DNA of 64,000 nucleotides, taken from contig NC_012669.1 of assembly GCF_000023105.1 (NCBI RefSeq), positions 744,001 through 808,000 on the forward strand. The letters run 5' to 3'. Origin of the DNA: Beutenbergia cavernae DSM 12333. GTDB lineage: Bacteria; Actinomycetota; Actinomycetes; Actinomycetales; Beutenbergiaceae. The position numbers and the translations under genes were made by a program. Below the pieces are notes generated by a model. It saw only the letters and a list, made by a program, of their open reading frames with translations. It was not told the DNA's origin and made no database searches. Positions 24,680-33,470 of the stretch are shown here, piece after piece; the first letter of the stretch is position 1, and the number at the start of each line of letters is the position of its first letter.

Positions 24680-26035
24680 TCACGCGGCGCCGGACGGCGT
24701 GGAGGCGCCCTCGAGCGCGCCCTTGGCGGCCCGGAAGCCGGCCTCGAGGTCCGCGAGGATGTCGTCGACGTGCTCCAGGCCGACGGAGAGCCGCACGAGC
24801 CCGGGCGTGACGCCGGAGAGTGCCTGCTCCTGCGGCGTGAGCTGGCTGTGCGTCGTCGACGCCGGGTGGATGACGAGCGAGCGGACGTCGCCGATGTTCG
24901 CCACGTTGGAGTGCAGCTCCAGCGCGTCGACGAACGCGCGGCCGGCGTCCGCCCCGCCGTCGAGCTCGAACGCGAGCACGGCACCCGCACCCTTCGGCAG
25001 GTACTTCTGCGCCGTGGCGTGCCAGGGGCTGGACGGCAGGCCGGCGTAGTGGACGGCGCGGACGTCGTCGCGTGCGTCCAGCCACTCGGCCACGCGCTGG
25101 GCGTTCGCGACGTGCCGCTCGATGCGGAGCGACAGCGTCTCGATGCCCTGCGCCAGGAGGAACGCGTTGAACGGTGAGATCGCGGGGCCGAGGTCGCGCA
25201 GCAGCTGGACCCGTGCCTTGAGCACGAACGCGAGGTTCGCGCCCAGGGCGCCGTTCACGCCGAGGTCCCGGGCGAACACCAGGCCGTGGTAGCTGGGGTC
25301 GGGGGTGTTGTAGTTCGGGAAGCGGTCCGGGTGGGCGGCGAAGTCGAACGAGCCGCCGTCGATGATGACGCCGCCGATCGCTGCCCCGTGCCCGCCGAGG
25401 TACTTGGTGGTGGAGTGGACCACGATGTCGGCGCCGTGCTCGAACGGGCGCACGAGGTACGGCGTCGCGACGGTGTTGTCCACGATCAGGGGGACCCCGG
25501 CGTCGTGCGCGAGGCCCGCGACGAGCTCGATGTCGAGCACGTCGGAGCGCGGGTTCGGGATCGTCTCCGCGAAGAACAGCTTGGTGTTGGGCTGGATCGC
25601 CGCCCGCCACTCGTCGGCGTTCGCGGCGTCCTCGACGAACGTCGTCGTGACGCCGAACTTGGGCAGCGTGTAGTGGAGGAGGTTGTAGGTGCCGCCGTAC
25701 AGGCTGGCGCTCGCGACGACGTGGTCGCCGGCCTCTGCGATGTTGAGGATCGCGAGGCTCTCGGCCGCCTGGCCGCTCGCGACGAGCAGCGCGCCGACGC
25801 CGCCCTCGAGGCTCGCGAGGCGCTCCTCGACCACCTGCTGCGTCGGGTTCCCGATGCGCGTGTAGATCGGGCCAAGGTCCTGCAGTGCGAAACGGTTCGC
25901 TGCCGTGTCCGCATCCGGGAAGACGAACGACGTCGTCTGGTAGATCGGGAGGGCGCGGGCGCCGGTCGTCGGGTCGGGGCTCTGGCCGGCGTGAATCTGA
26001 CGGGTCTCGAACGACCAGCCGTTCTGAGTGCTCAT
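24680..26035 (-). CDS. metY: O-acetylhomoserine sulfhydrylase
   Basis: A 451-residue PLP enzyme of the Cys/Met-metabolism family. It condenses O-acetylhomoserine with sulfide to give homocysteine (direct sulfhydrylation). The PLP Lys is Lys211 in VVHSTTKYLGGHG, the phosphate-binding SGQAAES is at about 88-94, and YTRIGNPTQ at about 58-66. The start is ATG 26035 with AGGAG six bases upstream; longer frames upstream overlap the leader region and were rejected. It is the first gene of metYX, preceded by a leader-peptide ORF and hairpins that suggest attenuation by cysteine or methionine supply. Confidence 0.95.
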   Translation of the reverse strand: MSTQNGWSFETRQIHAGQSPDPTTGARALPIYQTTSFVFPDADTAANRFALQDLGPIYTRIGNPTQQVVEERLASLEGGVGALLVASGQAAESLAILNIAEAGDHVVASASLYGGTYNLLHYTLPKFGVTTTFVEDAANADEWRAAIQPNTKLFFAETIPNPRSDVLDIELVAGLAHDAGVPLIVDNTVATPYLVRPFEHGADIVVHSTTKYLGGHGAAIGGVIIDGGSFDFAAHPDRFPNYNTPDPSYHGLVFARDLGVNGALGANLAFVLKARVQLLRDLGPAISPFNAFLLAQGIETLSLRIERHVANAQRVAEWLDARDDVRAVHYAGLPSSPWHATAQKYLPKGAGAVLAFELDGGADAGRAFVDALELHSNVANIGDVRSLVIHPASTTHSQLTPQEQALSGVTPGLVRLSVGLEHVDDILADLEAGFRAAKGALEGASTPSGAA

Positions 26036-26095
26036 GGTGTTCTCCTGCTCAGGTGGGTGGATGCCTGGCGGGAGCACGTGGCGCGTCCCCCGGCA

Positions 26096-26142
26096 GGGCG
26101 GTGGGCGTGTGCACGTCGGGAGCGCCGCCCCGTCCATGGGGC
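26096..26142 (-). promoter_or_regulatory. Two mutually exclusive hairpins in the metY leader
   Basis: On the metY-sense strand, GCCCC/GGGGC pairs across 26142-26127. A second stem pairs CCGCCC (26130-26125 region) with GGGCGG (26101-26096). The two share bases 26127-26130, so only one can form at a time. No T run follows the second. They lie between the leader-peptide stop (26182) and the metY Shine-Dalgarno. Confidence 0.35.
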
Positions 26143-26181
26143 TGCCGCGAGGGCTGTGCGCGAGCGCGCCGAACGTGCGCG

Positions 26182-26265
26182 TCAGCGACACATTCGGCAG
26201 AACATGGCTCGCAGAATACGGCCGTGACGCGGACGCCGACCAATTCGTGGGATGACGTCTCGCAT
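26182..26265 (-). CDS. Putative leader peptide upstream of metYX
   Basis: A 27-codon ORF: ATG at 26265, Arg-rich (IGRRPRHGRILR), ending AMFCRMCR then TGA at 26182-26184. The two Cys codons and a Met codon sit within six codons of the stop. This layout, an Arg/His/Leu-rich body ending in Met-Cys-Arg, is that of the short leader peptides seen upstream of sulfur-assimilation genes in actinobacteria. A shorter start, MFCRMCR alone, is possible. Ribosome stalling at the Cys codons could control metYX, whose start is 146 bases downstream. Inferred, no expression evidence. Confidence 0.6.
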   Translation of the reverse strand: MRDVIPRIGRRPRHGRILRAMFCRMCR

Positions 26266-26325
26266 CGTGAGATGTGGCGGCACCAGGCTTGTCGGCCGCA
26301 CCAGCCACGCTCGGGTCCGCCAGGT

Positions 26326-26380
26326 GCGAGGTCCTCGTCGACGCGCGATCTCGGGCCTCGCGCGTCGACGAGAACCTCGC
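26326..26380. repeat. Intergenic hairpin, GTGCGAGGT-type element
   Basis: Arms 26326-26348 and 26358-26380 pair over 23 bp with one mismatch around a 9-base loop. The outer arm sequence GGTGCGAGGT and its partner AACCTCGC are shared with the element at 55381-55441. It lies between the divergent metY leader and the NlpC/P60 gene, not at a gene end. Confidence 0.75.
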
Positions 26381-26598
26381 GCCTCCACACCAGTCGAAGG
26401 CCTCTCCGCGCTTGTAAAGTGACGGATGTGCACAGTGTGACGTGTGTGAATTGTGAGGCTCGTGTTTCCATTTGCGGGAAGTCTCGCTAGGGTCGATCGG
26501 GCGCCAGGGTTCCGGTTGTCAACGCGACACGCCGGGATGTCGGCGGCAGACTGCCAGGACGAGCGGGTGTGGACCCGCCTTCGACGGAGGTGACCGGC
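26381..26598 (+). promoter_or_regulatory. Leader region of the NlpC/P60 gene
   Basis: A relatively AT-rich stretch around 26410-26475 carries TGTGA at 26436, 26445 and 26452 and probably holds the promoter. A small hairpin (GCGGGT 26563-26568 with ACCCGC 26573-26578) stands just before the Shine-Dalgarno. I looked for the c-di-AMP (ydaO) riboswitch that often precedes such genes and did not see its conserved blocks. Confidence 0.3.
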
Positions 26599-27930
26599 GT
26601 GGCGCGAGCGCTCCCCGCACGACGTCTGGCCCGGCTCGTCGCCGCGCTCGGTGCGGCGTCCCTCGGTGCCGGCCTGCTCGCGACCGCAGCCGCGGCGGAG
26701 CCGACGATCCCGAGCGAGGACGACGTCGAGTCGGCGCAGCAGGACGTCGACGACGCCGCCGGGCGGGTGGCCGCCCTCGAGGCGCAGCTCGCCCAGGCGA
26801 GCGCGGACCTCGAGGCGGCGGAGATCGCCGCGGCGGTGGCGGCCGAGGACTACAACGAGGCCCAGGTCGCGCTCGATGCCGCCGAGGCCGAGGTCGTCGA
26901 TGCCGACGCCAGGGCCGCCGTCGCCGCCGACGAGGCCGAGGTGGCGCGCGCGGACCTCGCGGCGATCGCCATGACCGCCTACCGCGACGGGGGCGGCGCC
27001 GTCAGCAGCGTGGAGGTCTTCCTCGGGGCGAACGGCCTCGAGGACGTGCTTCGCCGCAGCTCCGCCTACGACCGCGCCGGGAGCGCTGCGGACGAGGCGC
27101 TGCAGCGGATGTCAGCCGCGCAGCTCGTCGCGGACACGCTCGCTGAGCGCGCGGCGCAGGCGCGGGACGACGCCGAGTCGGCCGCAGCAGCGCTCGAGGC
27201 CGCCGCGACCGAGGCGCAGGACGCCGCGGACGCGGCCCTCGCCCAGCAGGCGGCGACGGCGGCGACGGTGGAGTCGGCGACGGCGGAGCTCGCCGCTCTG
27301 CGGCAGACGAGCGTCGAGGTCGAGCGGCAGCGGCAGGAGGGGCTCGAGGCCGCCCAGCGCGAGCGCGAGAACCGTGCCGAGCGGGATCGGGTCGCGGAGG
27401 AGACCAACCCTCCTCCGGCGCAGCCGCCCGCACAGGAGCCGCCCGCCGGCGGTGGCGGCGGTGGTGGTGGGTCCGCCCAGCCGCCCCCCGCACCGAACCC
27501 GCCCCCGGCGCCGAACCCGCCGCCGGCCCCCGAGCCGCCGCCCGCGCCGAACCCGCCGCCGGCCACCGGCGCCGGCCAGGTCGCGCTCAGCTGGGCGATG
27601 ACGCAGCTCGGCAAGCCCTACGAGTGGGGTGCCGAGGGTCCTGGCACGTACGACTGCTCCGGGCTCACGATGCGCGCGTGGCAGCAGGCCGGCGTGAACC
27701 TGGGGCGCACCACGAGGCAGCAGTGGGCGCAGACGGCGCGCGTCTCCTCGGGCCAGCTCCAGCCGGGCGACCTCATCTTCTACTCGAACAACGGCGCGGC
27801 CAGCGGGATCTACCACGTGGCGATCTTCGCGGGCGACGGGATGCGCCTGCACGCCCCGGCTCCCGGGAAGACCGTCGAGCTCGTGCCGATCTGGTGGACG
27901 AACGTCATCGGCTTCGGCCGGCCGGGCTGA
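26599..27930 (+). CDS. NlpC/P60 peptidoglycan endopeptidase, secreted
   Basis: A 443-residue secreted cell-wall hydrolase of the RipA/Cgp/PcsB-like layout. The signal peptide is at about residues 1-33 (Arg-rich, hydrophobic, ATAAAAEP). A long Ala/Glu/Asp-rich coiled coil spans about 40-270, a Gly/Pro linker (APNPPPAPNPPPA repeats) about 275-325, and the NlpC/P60 domain about 330-443. The catalytic set is Cys353 in YDCSG, His406 in YHVAIF and His418 in RLHAP. It cuts D-gamma-Glu-DAP-type stem peptide bonds. The GTG at 26599 is chosen because GGAGGT sits 7 bases upstream; a GTG 10 codons earlier is weaker. Confidence 0.94.
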   Translation: MARALPARRLARLVAALGAASLGAGLLATAAAAEPTIPSEDDVESAQQDVDDAAGRVAALEAQLAQASADLEAAEIAAAVAAEDYNEAQVALDAAEAEVVDADARAAVAADEAEVARADLAAIAMTAYRDGGGAVSSVEVFLGANGLEDVLRRSSAYDRAGSAADEALQRMSAAQLVADTLAERAAQARDDAESAAAALEAAATEAQDAADAALAQQAATAATVESATAELAALRQTSVEVERQRQEGLEAAQRERENRAERDRVAEETNPPPAQPPAQEPPAGGGGGGGGSAQPPPAPNPPPAPNPPPAPEPPPAPNPPPATGAGQVALSWAMTQLGKPYEWGAEGPGTYDCSGLTMRAWQQAGVNLGRTTRQQWAQTARVSSGQLQPGDLIFYSNNGAASGIYHVAIFAGDGMRLHAPAPGKTVELVPIWWTNVIGFGRPG

Positions 27931-28068
27931 CCCGACGCCACCGCACCGTGGAGCCCGGTGCACCAGGTGGCGCCACGCGCCGTCAGATGTACCCAGCCAG
28001 AGGTCGGCCGCTCAACGTGCGCCACGGAACCGGACCGCCGCGGGCCGACGCCCACGTACGATGCCCGG

Positions 28069-28503
28069 GTGACCGACACCCTCACCACTGCCCTGACCGC
28101 ACCTGAGGTGCGACCCGCCGTCGTCGCCGACATCGCCGCCCTGGTGGACTCCGAGGTCTCGGGCCTCGGAGGCATCTCCGGGATCGCGATCAAGGGCGCG
28201 TACGCCGCTGCGAAGAAGCGCAGCTCCACCGCCGTGTCGCGCGGCATCGACTCCGAGCTCGACACGATCCTCGGCGTGCTGCAGCCGCACTGGGACGCCT
28301 ACCGCGCGAACGGTGGGGCGAGCTTCGGGGCGTATCTGCAGGCGCACGACGGCGTCGCTGACGAGATCCTGTCCGTGGCCGAGGCGCAGGCGAAGGCTCG
28401 CGGTGCGGAGAAGATGTACGGCCCGTTCGCCGGCCAGGCGCGCAAGATCCTCGTCGGCGCCCTGCCCGGGCTGGGCGATATCGTGGAGAAGCACGCCGCC
28501 TGA
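28069..28503 (+). CDS. Conserved hypothetical protein (DUF6918-like)
   Basis: A 144-residue helical protein. The pattern of ALVDSEVSGLGGISGIAIKGAY (two halves), then ILGVLQPHW and a C-terminal ARKILVGALPGLGDIVEKHA matches a small conserved actinobacterial family (DUF6918-type) of unknown function. No membrane segment. The GTG at 28069 gives the usual N-terminus; the upstream in-frame extension is not conserved-looking. It converges with ppa, with a shared hairpin between. Confidence 0.75.
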   Translation: MTDTLTTALTAPEVRPAVVADIAALVDSEVSGLGGISGIAIKGAYAAAKKRSSTAVSRGIDSELDTILGVLQPHWDAYRANGGASFGAYLQAHDGVADEILSVAEAQAKARGAEKMYGPFAGQARKILVGALPGLGDIVEKHAA

Positions 28504-28523
28504 CCCCCTTCGGGGAGGGTCAG
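28500..28523. terminator. Shared terminator between convergent genes
   Basis: CTGACCC at 28500-28506 pairs with GGGTCAG at 28517-28523, with extra CC/GG pairing and a TTCG-type loop. The stem includes both stop codons of the convergent DUF6918-like and ppa genes. Confidence 0.7.
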
Positions 28524-29026
28524 TGGCCGTGGCCGAGCTCGAACTCGGTGCCCTTCGCGCGCTCGAACGAGCGGACGATCTCGGCCTCGGCCTCCTCGCG
28601 GCCGACCCAGTGCGCGCCCTCCACGGACTTGCCGGGCTCGAGGTCCTTGTAGACCTCGAAGAAGTGCTGGATCTCGAGCCGGTGGAACTCCGACACGTCG
28701 TCGATGTCGGTCCGCCACGAGGCGCGCTGGTCGCCGGTCGGCACGCAGAGCACCTTGTCGTCGCCCCCGGCCTCGTCGCGCATCCGGAACATGCCGAGCG
28801 CGCGGCACTGGATGAGGCAGCCGGGGAACGTGGGCTCCTCGAGGAGCACGAGCGCGTCGAGCGGGTCGCCGTCCTCGCCGAGCGTCCCTTCGATGAACCC
28901 GTAGTCGTCGGGGTAGCGCGTCGAGGTGAAGAGCATGCGGTCGAGGCGGATCCGGCCGGTCTCGTGGTCCACCTCGTACTTGTTGCGCTGCCCCTTGGGG
29001 ATCTCGATCGTGACGTCGAAGTCCAC
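28520..29026 (-). CDS. ppa: Inorganic pyrophosphatase
   Basis: A 168-residue family I pyrophosphatase that hydrolyses PPi to two phosphates and drives biosynthesis forward. Conserved are [11 protein letters not shown] (about residues 8-18), [19 protein letters not shown] (metal Asps, about 52-61) and [16 protein letters not shown] (about 122-137). The length is normal for the hexameric bacterial enzyme. The start is GTG at 29026. It is divergent from dacB across a 191-base gap. Confidence 0.97.
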   Translation of the reverse strand: MDFDVTIEIPKGQRNKYEVDHETGRIRLDRMLFTSTRYPDDYGFIEGTLGEDGDPLDALVLLEEPTFPGCLIQCRALGMFRMRDEAGGDDKVLCVPTGDQRASWRTDIDDVSEFHRLEIQHFFEVYKDLEPGKSVEGAHWVGREEAEAEIVRSFERAKGTEFELGHGH

Positions 29027-29217
29027 TGCTGCCCTCTCTCGATGTACCCCGCGTCCCGAGACGGCGGGCGCGGGAAGTGCCGGCCCCTAGTGTGACGCAC
29101 CGGGCGGGCACGCCACGACGCCGGTCGGTCGCGATCCTCCTGCCCTTGTCGTCTCTGTCGCTGTCCTCCTGCGCTCGTTCCTCGCTCCGGAGCCCTCGCT
29201 CGACCTACCCTTGCGGC

Positions 29218-30612
29218 ATGCGCACCCGGACCCGGCTCGTCGTGGCGGGTCTCGCCGTCGTCGTCGTGGGCGGCTACGCCGTCGCTGACGCGGCCGACGT
29301 CGTCCCGGGCGTGCTGACCACCGTCCCGCCGTGGCCGGAGGCCGAACCGTTCCCCACGGTGACGCTCCCGGCGGAGCCGGTGCGCCCGCTCGTGCTGCCG
29401 GACCTGGACCCCGACGCGCCGATACCGGACCCGGCAGCGCTCGAGCCGGGCGTCGCGGCGCTCCGCGGCGACGACGCCGTCGGGTCACCTCCGGGAGTCG
29501 TCGTGGCCGACGTCGCCACGGGTGAGGTGCTGGTGAGCGCCGACGCGGAGACGGGCCGCGCCCCGGCGTCGACCCTCAAGCTGCTGACGGCGACGGCGGC
29601 CGTGAGCGCGCTCGACCTGTCCTCGCGCATCCCGACGACGCTCGTGCAGGACGGCGCTGACCACCTGGTGCTCGTGGGGCACGGCGACATGGCGCTCGCC
29701 GCCGGCGCCGGCGACCCGGACGCCACGATCGGCCGGGCCGGCCTCGCGGACCTCGCCGCGGAGGCGGCGAGCGTGCTGCAGGCAGCGGGCACGACGTCCG
29801 TGTCGCTGGCGGTCGACGACTCCCTGTTCACCGGACCGGAGTACGCGCCGGGCTGGGAGCCCGTGGACTTCACGCAGGGGTGGGTGGCGCCCGTCTCGGC
29901 CCTCGCCGTCGAGGTCGGGCACATCGACGGGCGCCTGCAGCGGGACACGGACCCGGCGATGGGTGCGGCGAACGCGTTCGCCGCCGCGCTCGAGGACGCC
30001 GGCGTCGAGGTCCGTGGCGCGCCGGTGCGGGGCCGCGCCGGCGACGGGGTCCAGGAGGTCGCCCGCGTGGAGTCGGCGACGATCCGCGAGCTCGTGGAGC
30101 ACACCCTGCAGCTCTCGGACAACACGCTCAGCGAGGTGCTCGGACGTCTCGTGGCGCTGGAGCACGGCCAGGAGGCGAGCTTCGAGGGTGCGACCCGCGC
30201 CATCATCGCCGAGCTCGCGGCCACCGGCCTCGACACCGGCGGCACGGTGCTCGTGGACTGCTCCGGGCTGTCGTCCCGGAGCCGCGTCGCCCCACGGCTG
30301 CTCTCGGACCTGGTGCTGGCGATCACGCGCCCGGACACCCCGGGGCTGCTCGCGGCGGCGTCGGCGATGCCCATCGCCGGGCTCGAGGGCACGCTCGCGG
30401 ACCGGTACTCCAGCGAGGCGGCGGGCCTGGTGCGGGCCAAGACCGGCACGCTCGCCGTCGTCGTCTCCCTCGCGGGGAACGTCGTGACGGCGGACGGCCG
30501 CCAGCTCGCGTTCGTGGTGATGGCCGACGGCGTCCCGCGCGCCGGCACGTTCGCGGCGCGGGTGGCGATCGACGAGTGGGTGTCGTCGCTCGCGGCGTGC
30601 GGCTGCACGTAG
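29218..30612 (+). CDS. dacB: D-alanyl-D-alanine carboxypeptidase (PBP4, S13)
   Basis: A 464-residue class C penicillin-binding protein acting outside the membrane as DD-carboxypeptidase/endopeptidase. An N-terminal signal or anchor spans residues 6-26. The active-site motifs are STLK at 118-121, SDN at 300-302 and KTG at 408-410, in family order and spacing. The ATG at 29218 gives a clean signal; a frame opening at 29077 lies before the likely promoter. In related genomes dacB often sits, as here, close to ppa and the DUF2342 zincin gene and tilS. Confidence 0.94.
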   Translation: MRTRTRLVVAGLAVVVVGGYAVADAADVVPGVLTTVPPWPEAEPFPTVTLPAEPVRPLVLPDLDPDAPIPDPAALEPGVAALRGDDAVGSPPGVVVADVATGEVLVSADAETGRAPASTLKLLTATAAVSALDLSSRIPTTLVQDGADHLVLVGHGDMALAAGAGDPDATIGRAGLADLAAEAASVLQAAGTTSVSLAVDDSLFTGPEYAPGWEPVDFTQGWVAPVSALAVEVGHIDGRLQRDTDPAMGAANAFAAALEDAGVEVRGAPVRGRAGDGVQEVARVESATIRELVEHTLQLSDNTLSEVLGRLVALEHGQEASFEGATRAIIAELAATGLDTGGTVLVDCSGLSSRSRVAPRLLSDLVLAITRPDTPGLLAAASAMPIAGLEGTLADRYSSEAAGLVRAKTGTLAVVVSLAGNVVTADGRQLAFVVMADGVPRAGTFAARVAIDEWVSSLAACGCT

Positions 30613-30624
30613 CGGCGGGCGCCC

Positions 30625-31188
30625 TCAGTCGTCGATCCACCGGTTGTGGCGCAGCCGCAACCCGCGGTCGATCGCGGCGAGGACGCCGCCCACCTGCAGG
30701 GCGGTGTTGAGCGGTCCCGGCAGGTCGAGCGCGAACGACGGCACGCCGTCGATCCACACCCCGAGGACGTCGAGCAGCCGAGGGACCTGCGTGACGATGG
30801 CGGCGACGAGCACCGTCCACGAGGCGGCGGCGACGGCGCGGCTCGCCGTGGGGTGCTCGGCGTGCACGCGTGCGCGCCAGGCCTCGGCGGTGCCGTCGGC
30901 GGGCGGCACGTCGTGCGTGACGCCGTCGGGCGTGATCAGGCGGACGTACCGCATGCCGTACGTCGCCGTCCGGGCGGTGATCGCGGACCCGTCGTCGAGG
31001 TCGAAGCGGACCCGCCCGCGCTGCTCGTCCACGAGGGCGCCGTCGCGGTACAGGCGGATCCGCTCGTCCCAGTCGAAGAAGTCGACGTCCACGACCCACG
31101 TGTGCCCGCCGTGCCGGACCGTGAACGCGCTGCGGTTGACGAACTGCCAGCCCTGCACGGGCCGGTAGGACTCCTCGTCGGTGGACAC
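30625..31188 (-). CDS. Hypothetical membrane-associated protein
   Basis: A 187-residue protein of unknown function. The N-terminal ~110 residues are beta-rich, with WQFVNRSAFTVRHGGHTWVVDVDFFDWDERIRLYRDG and repeated short strands (that region spans about residues 10-47). A hydrophobic segment lies at about residues 120-137, and the C-terminus is basic (DRGLRLRHNRWIDD). The start is GTG 31188; a longer upstream frame of Arg-rich sequence was rejected. It converges with dacB and is divergent from the zincin gene. Confidence 0.65.
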   Translation of the reverse strand: MSTDEESYRPVQGWQFVNRSAFTVRHGGHTWVVDVDFFDWDERIRLYRDGALVDEQRGRVRFDLDDGSAITARTATYGMRYVRLITPDGVTHDVPPADGTAEAWRARVHAEHPTASRAVAAASWTVLVAAIVTQVPRLLDVLGVWIDGVPSFALDLPGPLNTALQVGGVLAAIDRGLRLRHNRWIDD

Positions 31189-31307
31189 GGCTCCACGACA
31201 CCAGGCGCTGACGGCGGCGTCGTCGGCACTTCGACGGGTCTCGCGCCTACATCCTCCGGCGGACCCGTCCGCGCGTCGCCGCGGGGGATCAGACCTAGGC
31301 TGGGTCG

Positions 31308-32405
31308 ATGCAGCCCGAGGACGCGATCGACGGGGACGCTGGCCGAGCCGCGATCGACTGGGACGCCGCGGCGCGTCGCGCGGCACGCGTCGTCCGCGCC
31401 GGACCCCCGATCGACCGGCCCGGCCTCGACGCGCTGGTCAGCTCGCTGCGGGAGGCCGCAGCCGACGCGCCCGCGTACGTCGCCGAGGTGACCCGCCTCC
31501 CGGACGCGGCGCGCGCCGTCGAGTCCGGCACCGTGCTCGTCCTGGACCGCCCGCGCTGGGCGGCCTCCGCCGTCGACACGTTCCGCACGCTCACCGACGG
31601 GCTCCTCCCGGCGACGAAGATGCCCGGTGGCGCGACGCTCGCGGGGGAGCAGGTCGGCCTGCTGCTCGCCCTGCTCGCCACGCGCGTGCTCGGCCAGTAC
31701 GACCCGTACGCACGGCCGGCGTCGGCGGAGCGCCCCGGCCGCCTCGTGCTCGTCGCCCCGAACGTGCTGCACGTCCAGCGCCAGCTCGGCGCCGACCCGC
31801 AGGACTTCCACCTCTGGGTGTGCCTGCACGAACAGACGCACGCGGTCCAGTTCGCGGCGGCGCCGTGGCTGGCCGACCATCTCGCCGAGCAGATCCGCGA
31901 GATCGTGGGCGCGCTCGCGGACGTGCCGGCCCAGGGCCGCCGCCTTGGCGACCTCCTGCGCGGCGTGCGGCGCGTGCTCGAAGGTCCCGGTGAGTCCGAC
32001 GACGACGACGCCCCGTCGTCAGCGACGCCGTCGCTCCTCGAGGCGGTGCTCGAGCAGCCGGAGCAGGAGCGGATGGACCACGTGCTGGCCACGATGTCGC
32101 TGCTCGAGGGGCACGCGGACGTCGTCATGGACGCCGTGGGGCCGCGCGTGATCCCGAGCGTGGCGACGATCCGGGCGTCGTTCGAGAAGCGGCGCGACAC
32201 ACGCGGCACCGACCTGCTGATCCGGCGTCTGCTCGGCATGGACGCGAAGCTCCTGCAGTACCGGCAGGGGGCGGCGTTCGTGCGCGGCGTGCTGGACCGG
32301 GTCGGCCACGACGGGCTCGCCGCCGTCTGGGCCACGCCCGACCACCTGCCGACTCCCGCGGAGATCCTCGCCCCCGAGGCGTGGGTCGCGCGCGTGCACG
32401 GCTGA
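31308..32405 (+). CDS. Zincin-like metallopeptidase (DUF2342 family)
   Basis: A 365-residue actinobacterial protein with a HEQTH zinc motif at residues 174-178 (WVCLHEQTHAVQF) and a third-ligand region MSLLEGHADVVMD. The family was named for association with coenzyme F420 biosynthesis by phylogenetic profile; its substrate is not known. It sits directly before tilS-hpt-ftsH, its usual place in Actinomycetota. The ATG at 31308 gives a full-length protein. An Asp/Ser-rich insertion lies at about residues 225-240. Confidence 0.92.
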   Translation: MQPEDAIDGDAGRAAIDWDAAARRAARVVRAGPPIDRPGLDALVSSLREAAADAPAYVAEVTRLPDAARAVESGTVLVLDRPRWAASAVDTFRTLTDGLLPATKMPGGATLAGEQVGLLLALLATRVLGQYDPYARPASAERPGRLVLVAPNVLHVQRQLGADPQDFHLWVCLHEQTHAVQFAAAPWLADHLAEQIREIVGALADVPAQGRRLGDLLRGVRRVLEGPGESDDDDAPSSATPSLLEAVLEQPEQERMDHVLATMSLLEGHADVVMDAVGPRVIPSVATIRASFEKRRDTRGTDLLIRRLLGMDAKLLQYRQGAAFVRGVLDRVGHDGLAAVWATPDHLPTPAEILAPEAWVARVHG

Positions 32406-32477
32406 CGGCCGCGGTCGCCAGATGACGAGCCAGCACCGCCTCGCCGGGCGCCGCGCGGACCGCGCCGCGAGGGCGGC

Positions 32478-33470
32478 GTGAGCGGTCCGCACCCGTCGGT
32501 GGCGGCGGCGCGGAACGCCGTCCGGGCGCTGCTCGCGGAGCTCGAGCCGGCCAGGGGCGTGCTCGTCGCGTGCTCCGGCGGCGCGGACTCGCTGGCCCTG
32601 GCGGCGGCGACGGCGTTCGTCGCGCCGCGCGCCGGCCGCGCCGCCGGTGCCGTCGTCGTCGACCACGCGCTCCAGGCCGGCAGCGCCGAGGTCGCGGCGC
32701 GCGCCGCCGACCAGTGCCGCGGGCTGGGGCTCGAGGCCCGCGTGGTCCGGGTGGACGTCGACATCGCGCTGGGCGGCCCCGAGGGTGCGGCCCGCGCCGC
32801 CCGGTACGCGGCGCTGGAGGCGGCCTCCCGCGAGGCGGGCGACGCCGTCGTCCTCCTCGGCCACACCCTCGACGACCAGGCCGAGACCGTCCTGCTGCGG
32901 CTCGCGCGCGGGTCCGGCGCACGGTCTCTCGCCGGCATGCCGCGCCGCCGCGGGGTGTTCGCCCGGCCCTTCCTCCACCTCGAGCGTGCCCGGCTCCGCG
33001 AGGTGGTCGACGCCGTCGGCCTCACCCCGTGGGAGGACCCGACGAACGCCGTCGACGGGCCGGCACGACGGGCCGACGGCGGCCCGCTGCCCCGGTCCGC
33101 GATCCGCGGCCGGGTGCTCCCCGCCCTGACCGAGGCGCTCGGGCCGGGCGTGCCGGCCTCCCTCGCGCGTTCGGCCGACCTGCTCCGCGAGGACGCCGAC
33201 GCGCTCGACGCGTTCGCCGCCGACCTCCTGTCCACCGCGCGCGGCGAGGACGGGTCGCTCGACGTCGAGATCCTCGCCGCGGCGCCGCCCGCCGTCCGGC
33301 GCCGTGCGCTCCGCCGCGCCGCCCTCGACGCCGGGAGCCCGGCCGGCGACCTCGCGCACGTCCACGTCGAGGCGCTCGACGCGCTCGTGACCGGTTACCA
33401 CGGCCAGGCCGGCGTAGACCTGCCGGGCGGTCGGCGGGCCGTGCGGGCCTGTGGCAGGCTGACGCTGTGA
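32478..33470 (+). CDS. tilS: tRNA(Ile)-lysidine synthase
   Basis: A 330-residue N-type ATP pyrophosphatase. It changes C34 of the CAU-anticodon tRNA-Ile to lysidine, so that AUA is read correctly. The PP-loop SGGADS is at residues 33-38, and [10 protein letters not shown] and [21 protein letters not shown] follow as expected. The C-terminal domain is short, as usual in actinobacteria. The start is GTG at 32478. The stop overlaps the hpt start by 4 bases (GTGA), so translation is coupled. Confidence 0.95.

Noticed and set aside
26036-26308. SAM riboswitch upstream of metY, or an N-terminally extended MetY
   Set aside because: I looked for SAM-I/SAM-IV conserved blocks and did not see them. 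The extended frame runs through the leader without similarity, and ATG 26035 has a strong Shine-Dalgarno.
26410-26598. c-di-AMP (ydaO) riboswitch before the NlpC/P60 gene
   Set aside because: Expected because such genes often carry it, but the conserved core blocks are not visible by eye. A covariance-model scan would settle it.
27420-27570. Pro/Gly-rich repeats as a DNA repeat element or CRISPR
   Set aside because: They are codon-level low complexity of the wall-hydrolase linker (PNPPPAP units), not spaced repeats.
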